A stretch of 55,594 bases of DNA from the NCBI RefSeq assembly GCF_010501035.1, contig NZ_QVMH01000006.1, positions 1 through 55,594 on the forward strand, given 5' to 3'. Shown here one piece after another: positions 42,784 through 51,260 of this stretch. The notes beneath the pieces are model-generated. The model searched no databases and was not told the DNA's origin. It worked only from the letters and a program-made list of their open reading frames with translations. Source of the stretch: Paludibacter sp. 221 (GTDB lineage: Bacteria; Bacteroidota; Bacteroidia; Bacteroidales; Paludibacteraceae). Every line of letters starts with the position of its first letter. Position 1 is the stretch's first letter. The position numbers were made by a program, and so were the translations under genes.

Positions 42784-44151
42784 ATGGCAGATAACAACAG
42801 AGCTAATTTTGGAAGTAAATTAGGAGTAGTGGCAGCGGCAGCGGGTTCGGCAGTAGGATTGGGCAATATATGGCGTTTCCCTTACGAATTGGGGCAATCC
42901 GGAGGAGGTGCATTCCTGTTGATATACATTGTTTGCATCGTTTTACTGGGTCTGCCAATTATGACTTCCGAGTTCCTTATAGGGCGCATGTCGCAGTCCA
43001 ACGCTGTAGGTGCGTTTCGTAAATTAGGGCCTAAAGGCAGTAAATGGTGGCTTGTGGGGGTGATGGGTGTTTTGTCGGCATTTTTCATTATGGGGTTTTA
43101 TGTGGTGGTTTCGGGATGGACCTTGGAGTATATCGTACAAGCTGTAACCAATAGTTTTGCAAATAAGGATACCGAAACCTTAACCCGCGCTTTTACTGAT
43201 TTTAGTACAGGCACATGGCGTCCCATCATTTGGATGACCTTGTTTCTTGTAATTACCTGTGTCATTATTGTTGGCGGAGTTAAGAATGGGATTGAAAAAA
43301 GTGCTAAGTTTATGATGCCTTTGCTTCTTATTATAATTGTGGCACTTGGTGTCAGGGCTGTAACGCTGCCCGGAGGAGCCGAAGGTTTACGTTTTTTGTT
43401 CAAACCTGATTTCTCCAAAATAGACTCGTCTGTGGTACTGAACGCGATGGGACAGGCTTTTTTCTCTTTGAGCTTGGGAATGGGGTGTATGATAACTTAT
43501 GGCTCGTATATAAACAAGAAAAACCACCTTGCGCATACGGTATTGGAGGTAACTTTTGTTGATACGATTATTGCCGTTTTAGCATCCATAGCTATATTTC
43601 CCGCTGTTTTTTCATTTGGTATTAATCCCGAACAGGGGCCTACTTTGGTGTTTATTACGCTTCCTAATATATTTGCCCATATGCCCGGTGGCTTAATCTG
43701 GTCGCTTCTTTTCTTTATATTGCTCTCCATTGCTGCGTTAACCTCTACTATTTCGCTGTTGGAAGTTATTGTAGCGTTTTTTACCGAAGAGTTTAAAATG
43801 TCGCGTGCTAAAGCGGCAATTATAGCGTCGGCCGGTATTTGGGTTTTAGGAGTTTGTGCTTCGTTATCGATGGGTGTGTGGAGCGATGTACATATTTTTG
43901 GATTTACCATTTTCGACTTTTTGGATAATATTACATCCAAAATAATGATGCCTTTAGGCGGGTTGCTCATAGCCTTGTTTGCCGGATGGGTGATGAAGAA
44001 AGACCAAATGCTGGGTGAGTTAAGTAATAACGGAAAATATAAAACCGCCTATTTCAGAGCCTATTATTTTATTGTCCGGTTTGTTGCTCCGGTTGCTATC
44101 CTGATGATATTTTTGAATCAGTTGGGAGTTTTCAGATGGCTAAGGCTGTAG
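42784..44151 (+). CDS. Sodium-dependent neurotransmitter-symporter (NSS/SNF) family transporter
   Basis: A 455-residue LeuT-fold transporter. The first helix has GVVAAAAGSAVGLGNIWRFPYELGQSGGGAFLLIY, the hallmark NSS motif with the sodium site. About 11-12 hydrophobic helices follow, including SLGMGCMITYGSYINK (helix 6) and LTSTISLLEVIVAF (helix 8). It probably co-transports amino acids with sodium; the substrate is not predictable. Its 3' end overlaps the convergent radical SAM gene by 12 nt. Confidence 0.93.
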   Translation: MADNNRANFGSKLGVVAAAAGSAVGLGNIWRFPYELGQSGGGAFLLIYIVCIVLLGLPIMTSEFLIGRMSQSNAVGAFRKLGPKGSKWWLVGVMGVLSAFFIMGFYVVVSGWTLEYIVQAVTNSFANKDTETLTRAFTDFSTGTWRPIIWMTLFLVITCVIIVGGVKNGIEKSAKFMMPLLLIIIVALGVRAVTLPGGAEGLRFLFKPDFSKIDSSVVLNAMGQAFFSLSLGMGCMITYGSYINKKNHLAHTVLEVTFVDTIIAVLASIAIFPAVFSFGINPEQGPTLVFITLPNIFAHMPGGLIWSLLFFILLSIAALTSTISLLEVIVAFFTEEFKMSRAKAAIIASAGIWVLGVCASLSMGVWSDVHIFGFTIFDFLDNITSKIMMPLGGLLIALFAGWVMKKDQMLGELSNNGKYKTAYFRAYYFIVRFVAPVAILMIFLNQLGVFRWLRL

Positions 44152-45204
44152 TTTCTCCAAGTGGCAGCACAATAATTCTCCTGTTTTTTCGTCACGCAGG
44201 TGCAGTCCGTTTCCTTCGCAGTATTTATACGATTTGCATTGAGCGCATTTCCCTGTTTTTGTCCACGAGCGTTCGCGCATTATTTGATAGCGTTCGTTCC
44301 ATACAGTCCAGAAATCGTCAGTGTAAATGTTGCCTTGTATATAGTCGGCTCTTAGGCTGGGACAGGCACTTATAGAGCCGTCGATTAGTACCGAGCCGAT
44401 TTTAATGCCAGCCTGACAGAAGAACGGGTTATCCCGCACCTCTAATTCATAGTCTCCCAAAAATCCTTCGCAGCCAAATGATGCTTTTATCAGACCCTCT
44501 TTACGTGTTTGTTTGATAAAATCCATCATCTGCCGGAATTCGTTGTTGGATAGTTTTAAATCAGGGTTGTTCTCAGCACGCCCTTTAGGGAATACATGGA
44601 ACAGTCTCCACGCCTTTACATTTGCACCGATGAGTATTTTCTTTATCTGATCTAATTCGTCAATGTTTTTTTTGTTTACACAACTTACCACATCGTAAAC
44701 CAGATTTTCGGTGGAAGCTACCATTTTGATGGCCTCCAATGCGTGTTTCCACGAGCTTTTCTTTCCCCTGAACCAGTCATGGTTTTGCTCTAATCCATCA
44801 AAACTGACAGTTATAGAGCGTAGTCCGGCTTGTAAGAGTTTTTCGAAACATCCGGCGGTCAGAGAATAACCATTCGTCACGATACCCCAAGGAAACCCGC
44901 GCCTGTAAAACTCCATTCCACATTGTTCAAGGTCTTTCCTCATCAGAGGCTCACCTCCTGTTATAACTATTATTGTTTTGTTTGGGTTTATGTGAGGGGT
45001 AATGCTATCTAAAACTTTCAGGAAGTCGGGTAAAGGCATATCCGGAATGGCTGACTCTTTTGTGCAATCGCTACCACAGTGCACACAGTTGAGATTGCAC
45101 CGGAGTGTACATTCCCAAAACAGATAGTTTAATTCATGAATTTGCGCCTGGTTGCGCTTATGCTGCCGAAGAAGTGAAAATATTATTTTCTTTTTTAAAT
45201 CCAT
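44140..45204 (-). CDS. Radical SAM/SPASM protein of the rSAM/lipoprotein system
   Basis: A 354-residue radical SAM enzyme with the cluster motif CNLNCVHC, SAM-binding VITGGEPLMRKDL, and a C-terminal SPASM-type region (CAQCKSYKYCEGNG ... CC) for further Fe-S clusters. Start at ATG 45204, sharing one base with the stop of the lipoprotein gene (TGATG); a TTG three bases earlier is less likely. The pair matches the TIGR04133/TIGR04134 'rSAM/lipoprotein' system of Bacteroidales (recalled from family descriptions). A peptide-modifying role on the partner lipoprotein is inferred. The product is unknown. Confidence 0.88.
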   Translation of the reverse strand: MDLKKKIIFSLLRQHKRNQAQIHELNYLFWECTLRCNLNCVHCGSDCTKESAIPDMPLPDFLKVLDSITPHINPNKTIIVITGGEPLMRKDLEQCGMEFYRRGFPWGIVTNGYSLTAGCFEKLLQAGLRSITVSFDGLEQNHDWFRGKKSSWKHALEAIKMVASTENLVYDVVSCVNKKNIDELDQIKKILIGANVKAWRLFHVFPKGRAENNPDLKLSNNEFRQMMDFIKQTRKEGLIKASFGCEGFLGDYELEVRDNPFFCQAGIKIGSVLIDGSISACPSLRADYIQGNIYTDDFWTVWNERYQIMRERSWTKTGKCAQCKSYKYCEGNGLHLRDEKTGELLCCHLEKLQP

Positions 45205-45650
45205 CAATTATTTTCTTCATCTGTTTTTTGCTCCAGTTCGATGTGTTGCTCTTTCTGATACTTGCCCTCGTACCAACCAGAGCCTTTTTCTACTTTATCT
45301 TCTTGTGTAAAGGTACATTCTATCTCTTTTTCCAGATAGTACCCGTCATTGTCTTCGCCGTCAATATCTTCAAACTTTACATACAAAGTCCGTCCTTCCT
45401 CTTTATGATTTAACTCATATTTTCCGCTTTTGTTGGTATAGACAGTATCTCGGTGGCTAACGACACGGATATTTTGTATAGGTTTCTTAGTGTCTTTGTT
45501 TACAACAGTGCCTTTTAGTTTAAAATCGGCGTAAGGCGTTCCATATTCGGCTCCCCCTATTGAAATTATATCACAACCCCAGAAAAATCCGGTTATACTA
45601 AGGATAAGAAGGACTATTTTGTCAAAAGTCTTAATCAGTATTTTTTTCAT
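45204..45650 (-). CDS. Radical SAM-associated putative lipoprotein
   Basis: About 148 residues from MKKILIKTFDKIV (45650); a longer frame begins upstream but lacks a better signal. Signal peptide with lipobox GFFWGC, then the family-like EYGTPYADFKLKGTVV. A carboxypeptidase-regulatory-like Ig domain follows (NKDTKKPIQNIRVVS, TNKSGKYELNH), then DIDGEDNDGYYLEKEIECTF and an acidic tail. The fixed pairing and translational coupling with the radical SAM gene suggest it is the substrate or partner. Modified residues are unknown; the Asp/Gly/Tyr-rich stretch or the single distal Cys are candidates. Confidence 0.82.
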   Translation of the reverse strand: MKKILIKTFDKIVLLILSITGFFWGCDIISIGGAEYGTPYADFKLKGTVVNKDTKKPIQNIRVVSHRDTVYTNKSGKYELNHKEEGRTLYVKFEDIDGEDNDGYYLEKEIECTFTQEDKVEKGSGWYEGKYQKEQHIELEQKTDEENN

Positions 45651-45762
45651 GAGACATTGTATAAAAGGTTGTTTCTTAATAGATAGGTACAAATATGATA
45701 ATATATAATCGAATATTAAAATATTTAAAGACATTATAAAAAAGTAAGATGTGGGTGTGGTT

Positions 45763-45795
45763 TTAGCATGTGCTAATTCTTTTTTTATAATTTTG
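45763..45795 (+). promoter_or_regulatory. Palindrome and -7 box upstream of the DUF3316 gene
   Basis: TTAGCATGTGCTAA (45763-45776) is a perfect 14-bp palindrome lying where a -33 element would be. TAATTTTG (45788-45795) matches the -7 consensus, 27 nt before the start. The palindrome could be an operator shared by the divergent lipoprotein and DUF3316 genes (inference). Confidence 0.45.
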
Positions 45796-45821
45796 CGTTT
45801 ATAAACTTATTCACTCTCTCT

Positions 45822-46670
45822 ATGAGGAAAATCTTCTTTTGCTTTTTTTTATTCTCGATATGTTGCTTTAGGGCAATTGCACAATCAGATTCTATAGCTG
45901 TAAAAAAGTACTCGCTTACTTCGTCTACAACCTCGTTTGCCTTGTCGGTGGTCGACCTGTTCGACCATTATTTATCGCCATTACCTTATAGCGGTATTGG
46001 CTTTAGGGTGAGTAATGAAAAGAATCATCTGTTCGACCCCGCAAAAGTTTTTCTTTCAGATGTAAGGCGTTTTACTATGGGATTGGGGATGACTGTGAAC
46101 CCTACCGCTACCTCTTCTATTATGAATTATGATTTCAATTATGGTTGGGGGGTGCATTATCATTTTCGGCCTATAGAACATCTTCAACTGCTGGCAGGGG
46201 GAATAGCCGATGTTGATTTTGGGTTTAAAATGAATGCGCGCAACGTGAACAACCCTGTGAATATTGATTTTGCAATGGGAGTCTACCTTTCGGTAAGGGC
46301 TATATACGATATCCCTACTTATAAACGGACTTACCGCTTGCAGGCTGAGTTGGAGACGCCTTTCTTAGGTTTTATGTTTGTGCCTCAGTTGGGGACTTCG
46401 TATTATGAGATGTTGATGTTAGACGGTGGCGGGGATAGTTTTCATTTTAGTTCTTTGCATAACAAACGGGGGCTTCGGCAGCGTTATTTTATAGAAGTAC
46501 CTTTCCGTAGGTCTACACGGCGTTTTGGGGTTGCGGTTAACTTGTTGAAATATACCGCTAATGACATTTATTTCAGCAAGAATGAATTTACGTTATTCTA
46601 TGCTTTAACCACTGATTTATTCAAGTTTACAAAGAAAAAACCTGCTCCTGAAAATTTTATAAAGTACTGA
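45822..46670 (+). CDS. DUF3316-like outer-membrane protein
   Basis: A 282-residue exported protein with signal peptide MRKIFFCFFLFSICCFRAIA. Beta-strand-rich sequence (GLGMTVNPTATSSIMNYDFNYGWGVHYHF, VYLSVRAIYD, RRFGVAVNLLKYTANDIYFSKNEF) resembles the DUF3316 family of Bacteroidetes outer-membrane barrels. Function is unknown. It is followed 28 nt later by an S41 peptidase lipoprotein gene, probably in one operon. Confidence 0.7.
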   Translation: MRKIFFCFFLFSICCFRAIAQSDSIAVKKYSLTSSTTSFALSVVDLFDHYLSPLPYSGIGFRVSNEKNHLFDPAKVFLSDVRRFTMGLGMTVNPTATSSIMNYDFNYGWGVHYHFRPIEHLQLLAGGIADVDFGFKMNARNVNNPVNIDFAMGVYLSVRAIYDIPTYKRTYRLQAELETPFLGFMFVPQLGTSYYEMLMLDGGGDSFHFSSLHNKRGLRQRYFIEVPFRRSTRRFGVAVNLLKYTANDIYFSKNEFTLFYALTTDLFKFTKKKPAPENFIKY

Positions 46671-46698
46671 AAAATAAGAATATCAAGAATAAATTGTT

Positions 46699-47721
46699 AT
46701 GAAAAAATATATATGTTTTGCAGCAATGTGCTCCGTCTTGTTTGTCGCTTGTATAGATGAACCAAAACAATATGAGAATACTAAGGAGGGTAATTTCCGG
46801 GCATTGTGGGAAATAATTGATACGCGCTATTGCTATCTCGATTATAAGGGTATTAACTGGGATTCTGTTTACAACGATTATAATGAGAGGCTACAATACG
46901 TGCAGGATAATAAATACGAACTGTTCGATTTGTTTGCCGAAATGCTGACCGAGCTGAAAGATGGGCATGTAAACCTCTACTCAAGCTTTGATATAAGCCG
47001 GTACGACAAGTGGTACACCGATTCGGCCACTAACTATTACTCTTCTATTGTATATTCTGACGATTATGTAGGTAAGAAAGTCCGTATTGCCGGAGGGCTG
47101 AGATATGGCCGTTTTTTAAATTACAATATAGGATATGTGTATTACGGCAGCTTTTCGGATGGTTTCAGTGAAACGAATATCCGCGAGGTGTTTGAATATT
47201 TTAAGGATTGCGATGGCTTAATCCTTGATGTGAGGAATAATGGTGGTGGGGCTTTGACTTATTCAGAGCAATTGGCATCCTATTTCTTCACAGAGAATAA
47301 AGTGACGGGCTATATACGGCACAAAAGCGGTAACGGGCATAGCGATTTTTCGAAACCTGTGAAACTTGAAACTATAGCAGCCGATGATTCGTACCGCTGG
47401 ACAAAGCCCGTAGTGGTGCTTACCAACCGTTACTCGTATAGTGCTACAAACGATTTTGTAAGCAGGATGAAGCAAGCCCCAAATGCCTATGTAGTAGGCG
47501 GCTGGACTGGTGGCGGTGGGGGGATGCCTCTTTCGAGCGAGCTACCGAATGGCTGGATGGTGCGGTTTTCGGCTTGCCCGATGTACGATGTTGATATGAA
47601 TGATACGGAATGGGGCATTGCACCGGATTATTGGGTGATGATTACAAACGATGATAAAGAAAACAACCGCGATGCTATTATTGATAAAGCGATTCAGGTT
47701 ATTTCAGCTACTAATGACTAG
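46699..47721 (+). CDS. S41-family peptidase lipoprotein
   Basis: A 340-residue lipoprotein (LFVACIDE lipobox, Cys about 18) with a tail-specific-protease domain: FAEMLTELKDGHVNLYS, CDGLILDVRNNGGGALTYS, VVLTNRYSYSATNDFV (likely nucleophile Ser in YSYSA), GGWTGGGGGMP and GIAPDYWV. The PDZ-like region is shortened compared with CtpA. It should act in the periplasm or at the cell surface. The substrate is unknown. It lies directly downstream of the DUF3316 gene. Confidence 0.88.
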   Translation: MKKYICFAAMCSVLFVACIDEPKQYENTKEGNFRALWEIIDTRYCYLDYKGINWDSVYNDYNERLQYVQDNKYELFDLFAEMLTELKDGHVNLYSSFDISRYDKWYTDSATNYYSSIVYSDDYVGKKVRIAGGLRYGRFLNYNIGYVYYGSFSDGFSETNIREVFEYFKDCDGLILDVRNNGGGALTYSEQLASYFFTENKVTGYIRHKSGNGHSDFSKPVKLETIAADDSYRWTKPVVVLTNRYSYSATNDFVSRMKQAPNAYVVGGWTGGGGGMPLSSELPNGWMVRFSACPMYDVDMNDTEWGIAPDYWVMITNDDKENNRDAIIDKAIQVISATND

Positions 47722-47830
47722 CTACTAGTGACTGGTTTTGATTGATCAAAGTGTAAAAAACTAAGTGTTTGTTTTTGATGACTCAGGAGAACAAGCTTGA
47801 ACGAAAATCCGATTAGACAAAAGAATGAGA

Positions 47831-47865
47831 CTTGTAACTTGTAACTTGTAACTTGTAACTTGTAA
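47831..47865 (+). repeat. Short tandem repeat (CTTGTAA)5
   Basis: Five perfect tandem copies of the heptamer CTTGTAA, 29 nt upstream of the RNA methyltransferase gene. Copy number may vary by slippage. Confidence 0.95.
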
Positions 47866-47893
47866 CTAAATTACTCGTAACCACTTTTATATT

Positions 47894-48421
47894 ATGCAGA
47901 AGCTAAAGATAACCGAAATGAACCGGCTTACGCCGGACGAATTTAAAAAGCAGCAGAAAACCCCGTTGATTGTGGTTTTGGATAACGTGAGGAGCTTGCA
48001 TAATGTAGGCTCGGTTTTTCGTACGTCAGATGCTTTTCTGGTGGAGGCGGTTTATTTGTGCGGGATAACAAGCACACCTCCACATGCCGAAATTCATAAG
48101 ACTGCTTTGGGTGCCGAAGATTCGGTGGACTGGCAGTACTTCGAAGATACTCATCAGGCTGTTCGGTTTTTGAAAGAACAAGGCTACTGTGTGTATGCCA
48201 TCGAGCAGGTGCAGGGGAGTACCTTATTGCCTGATTTGCACTTGTCGGGAGATGAGAAATACGCCGTAGTTTTGGGTAACGAGGTGAAAGGCGTGCAGCA
48301 AAGCGTAGTGGATGTGTGTGATGGTTGTATCGAGATACCCCAGTTTGGCACAAAACACTCGCTCAATGTGAGTGTAACGGGCGGTATTGTTATCTGGGAA
48401 TTTTTCAAGCAATTGAAGTAG
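47894..48421 (+). CDS. TrmH-family RNA methyltransferase
   Basis: A 175-residue SPOUT methyltransferase: VVLDNVRSLHNVGSVFRTSDAF (motif 1), YAVVLGNEVKGV (motif 2) and IPQFGTKHSLNVSVTGGIVIWEFF (motif 3). It lacks the N-terminal L30e-like domain of RlmB, so a tRNA ribose methylase is more likely. The exact nucleotide is unknown. The tandem CTTGTAA repeat sits in its leader. Confidence 0.88.
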   Translation: MQKLKITEMNRLTPDEFKKQQKTPLIVVLDNVRSLHNVGSVFRTSDAFLVEAVYLCGITSTPPHAEIHKTALGAEDSVDWQYFEDTHQAVRFLKEQGYCVYAIEQVQGSTLLPDLHLSGDEKYAVVLGNEVKGVQQSVVDVCDGCIEIPQFGTKHSLNVSVTGGIVIWEFFKQLK

Positions 48422-48577
48422 CAGTAATCGAATCCTTTTTTCTGTTGGGGGGAAGTTTTTTCCATCCTGTTTCGTCGAACTTTTTACGAAACTGTTTGTT
48501 AATAGATAGGTAAAACGTTATTCGGTTTTTATAAACAGTACGACTACGTATAACCTTAACTGTTAATTTATCTGAAA

Positions 48578-49135
48578 ATGGGATTCAATTTATTCAGGGC
48601 TCTGTTTCTAACAGTGTCTTTGATATGTGCAGTGCTATTAAAAGCTCAGGAACCGCAAGTTAAATTTTCTTCGGACTATAGTTTTTTGGCTAACCTGATG
48701 CCCGAAACGTCCGAAGTTCAGTCGGCACAGCCGAGAAGAAACAGAATAAAATATAACATTCCTAACTCGCCGGTTGCTTTGGAGCAGGGTATTGTAGTTG
48801 ATACCAAGAAAAAATCAAAGGAAATAATGCTTAACGTTCACGAAGCTGATTTTCAGGAAAAGAAATTGCTGAAAGGTGATAGCCGTGATAAAGAGAGTGT
48901 GTCGTATCTTGCAACAAAGGCGGCAGACGAGGAGTCACTGTCTAAAGAAAAACCGACAGGTGAGGTAAAAGCCGAAGTGAAAAAATATCCCGAAGGCATT
49001 GTTCCCGATATAGATGTTATGCCGGTGAATGATGCTTACGGTTTTATATTCATAGTTGTTTCGGCCTATTCAGGCTTTATCTTTTTCAGGATAAAGAAAA
49101 GACATTCTCAGAGCTTGTGTCAAAAAAAAGAATAG
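48578..49135 (+). CDS. Hypothetical membrane-associated protein
   Basis: A 185-residue protein with an N-terminal signal or anchor (FRALFLTVSLICAVLLKAQ), a polar Lys/Glu-rich middle, and a C-terminal hydrophobic segment FIFIVVSAYSGFIFF followed by RIKKRHSQ. It probably spans the membrane with most of the chain outside the cytoplasm. I recognise no family. The gene stands alone between two unrelated genes. Confidence 0.6.
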   Translation: MGFNLFRALFLTVSLICAVLLKAQEPQVKFSSDYSFLANLMPETSEVQSAQPRRNRIKYNIPNSPVALEQGIVVDTKKKSKEIMLNVHEADFQEKKLLKGDSRDKESVSYLATKAADEESLSKEKPTGEVKAEVKKYPEGIVPDIDVMPVNDAYGFIFIVVSAYSGFIFFRIKKRHSQSLCQKKE

Positions 49136-49209
49136 AGAACGCGAATTACGCAGATAAACACAAATTTACGCAATTTTCATTTTTTGTAATTTGCATAATT
49201 TTTTTTGAA

Positions 49210-49521
49210 ATGAAATACGAGGAAATAGAACAAAAGCTGATAATTGCGCTAAAAAGCTGGACATTTGAGGAAGAAACAGAACTCACTTTTTCAAAAACTT
49301 ATAACAGTGGTTCTCGCTATAAATTAACTTTTTCTATTCCGCCGGACGATGGCGATATGTATATGATACTGGATACCCCTGCCGGACAGGAAAAATATGC
49401 TTTATGTTACATAAAACTGCACTCCGAAGGCAAAAAATATCTTGAGCAAGTATTAAGCTATCTGTTCGAGAGAGCAGATGAGCCTGTGAACAGGGAAATA
49501 GTTTCGTTTTTCTTGGAGTAA
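49210..49521 (+). CDS. Hypothetical small cytoplasmic protein
   Basis: About 103 residues from ATG 49210 (MKYEEIEQKLIIALKSW). An upstream extension to 49117 would overlap the previous gene and is AT-rich noncoding-like. It is mixed alpha/beta and acidic, with no membrane segment or known motif. It ends 4 nt from the stop of the convergent gene at 49526. Confidence 0.6.
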   Translation: MKYEEIEQKLIIALKSWTFEEETELTFSKTYNSGSRYKLTFSIPPDDGDMYMILDTPAGQEKYALCYIKLHSEGKKYLEQVLSYLFERADEPVNREIVSFFLE

Positions 49522-49525
49522 TAAT

Positions 49526-50725
49526 TTAGAATTCGTATCCTATGTATAGCTGTGTTGTTCGGAAAAACATTGTTCTTTTACTGAAATTCTGTTCGTAGGA
49601 GAACTTTAAAAACAACATACCTTCATTTTTTAACGAATAACCAAGCCCTGCTCCCAAATTAATACAGGAATAGACCACTTCTGTCTGAAAAAAATCGTCT
49701 CTATGCTTTAATAATTCATTTGTAGTTCTGTGAAAAGAATCATATGAGCTTTTCTTGTTTAAAAAGTGATTAAAGCCTACACCCACATTCAGGATTGGTT
49801 TTATAATGCTTTTTTTAGGATATACGTATTCTATATTTATTTTTTCTTTCATTATCAGGGATTTAATATCGCATCTGTAATAGTAAAGAGTGCGGTATTG
49901 GTATCCTGAATCATATGATATTCCGGATAGACTTAAATCCAAGTTGAGATTCAACGATTTATTCCAACGTGGGTAAGAGAATTTGATATTTCCCCCTATC
50001 ATCGGACAAAATGATTCCATAGGTACCTCAGGAGTTGATGCCTTATAGTCAAGATTGATGTAGTTTAGTCCGCCATAAATGGAGAAATCAAACTTTGCCC
50101 GATCTTTTTTATAGTCATTCTCGAAAACAATACACTCCTCATCTGTTGTACATACTAAATCATGGTATTCTTTAGTCAGGTTTATCATCCCATATTTGGT
50201 GAAAGAAAGTTTTTCTATCTGGCGTTTCAGTTCTTCCTCCTGAAAAAGATTGTATAAAATATCTCTGTATATATAATCTTCAAAAACTTCTTCATTCAGC
50301 CGCATATCCCTGCGTTTGGATATAGAAGTTATTTTTCCGTTTTGGTCTTCGAAAAAATAATAGTCGAGCAGGGTAACCGGATTCACATAATAATAAAGAT
50401 TGTAAATGCCTGACAGCAAAAATTCTAAAAAAACGTGATGTTCAATATTCTTTAGCTTTATTCTGTACGAAACGTAATATTTATTTTCCGCTGTAAAGCG
50501 GTAGGCTTTTATGTCTTCGGGGTAAAGTGTCTGGATGTTGCCATCTTGTGTTTCTTTGAAAAAACATTTCTCAAAGTTTACCTTATCCATTTTAAAGTCG
50601 ATATATCCCCATATGGTATCATTTGTATTAGAAATGATATAACCTTCTTTGAAGTCGCTGTTTTGAGAAATCGCTTTAGAGAAAAATAAAATGCAGAAAC
50701 AACAAATGCAGAATGTAATTCGCAT
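49526..50725 (-). CDS. Hypothetical outer-membrane beta-barrel protein
   Basis: A 399-residue exported protein (signal peptide MRITFCICCFCILFFSKAIS). The first half begins DFKEGYIISNTNDTIWGYIDFK, a pattern common in uncharacterised Bacteroidetes proteins. The second half is a run of amphipathic strands (FDFSIYGGLNYINLDY, IKPILNVGVGFNHFL, SCINLGAGLGYSLKNEGMLFLKFSYEQ) ending TTQLYIGYEF with a terminal aromatic, typical of a barrel. Function is unknown. It is a single minus-strand gene. Confidence 0.7.
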   Translation of the reverse strand: MRITFCICCFCILFFSKAISQNSDFKEGYIISNTNDTIWGYIDFKMDKVNFEKCFFKETQDGNIQTLYPEDIKAYRFTAENKYYVSYRIKLKNIEHHVFLEFLLSGIYNLYYYVNPVTLLDYYFFEDQNGKITSISKRRDMRLNEEVFEDYIYRDILYNLFQEEELKRQIEKLSFTKYGMINLTKEYHDLVCTTDEECIVFENDYKKDRAKFDFSIYGGLNYINLDYKASTPEVPMESFCPMIGGNIKFSYPRWNKSLNLNLDLSLSGISYDSGYQYRTLYYYRCDIKSLIMKEKINIEYVYPKKSIIKPILNVGVGFNHFLNKKSSYDSFHRTTNELLKHRDDFFQTEVVYSCINLGAGLGYSLKNEGMLFLKFSYEQNFSKRTMFFRTTQLYIGYEF

Positions 50726-50767
50726 AAAGTATATTTTTATATAAATTAGTTCCTTTTTTTAGAATTA

Positions 50768-51247
50768 TCACAGAATCAGTTCGTAGCACAGATAATCGTG
50801 GTCGTACATATACACTTCGCTACGTTTAGCAAATCCATAATGCTTGTACAATGCCAGTGCTGCTGTGTTGTCAGGGCTTACCAGCATTCTGATACCGTCG
50901 AATCCTCTCTTTTTTACCGCAAATATAACTTTTTTCAGCAATAAGCCGCCTATACCCAGTCCTTGTTTCTCGGTCAGTACGCCAACCCTTGCCAAATAGC
51001 ATGGATTTTTTGATTCCCAGTCTAATTCGTCCAGTTCGTTATCTTTTCCGGCTGTTGCCACCGCTATTATCTTGTGCGACTTGTCCGTAATCATGTATAA
51101 TGATTCGGCATCAATATCCGATTCCGTTATTTCACGGTTGGGGTACTCACTGTGCCATGTACAGCCGGGTGTACCTATCAAGCTGCGATACAGTTTGAGT
51201 ATTTCGGGCGTGTCACTCCGTTTGGCAAGGGCGAAAAAATAATCCAT
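50768..51247 (-). CDS. GNAT-family N-acetyltransferase
   Basis: A 159-residue acetyltransferase with the acetyl-CoA pyrophosphate loop VLTEKQGLGIGGLLLKKVIFAVKKRG (Q/R-x-x-G-x-G/A form), preceded by ARV and followed by MLVSPDNTAALALYKHYGFAKR. The acceptor is unknown. It starts 13 nt after the S9 peptidase stop, so the two are probably co-transcribed. Confidence 0.92.
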   Translation of the reverse strand: MDYFFALAKRSDTPEILKLYRSLIGTPGCTWHSEYPNREITESDIDAESLYMITDKSHKIIAVATAGKDNELDELDWESKNPCYLARVGVLTEKQGLGIGGLLLKKVIFAVKKRGFDGIRMLVSPDNTAALALYKHYGFAKRSEVYMYDHDYLCYELIL

Positions 51248-51260
51248 TCTGTTTTATATG

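Noticed and set aside
47831-47865. CRISPR-like array
   Set aside because: The repeats are 7 bp and contiguous with no spacers; no cas genes in the window. No other CRISPR array was seen.
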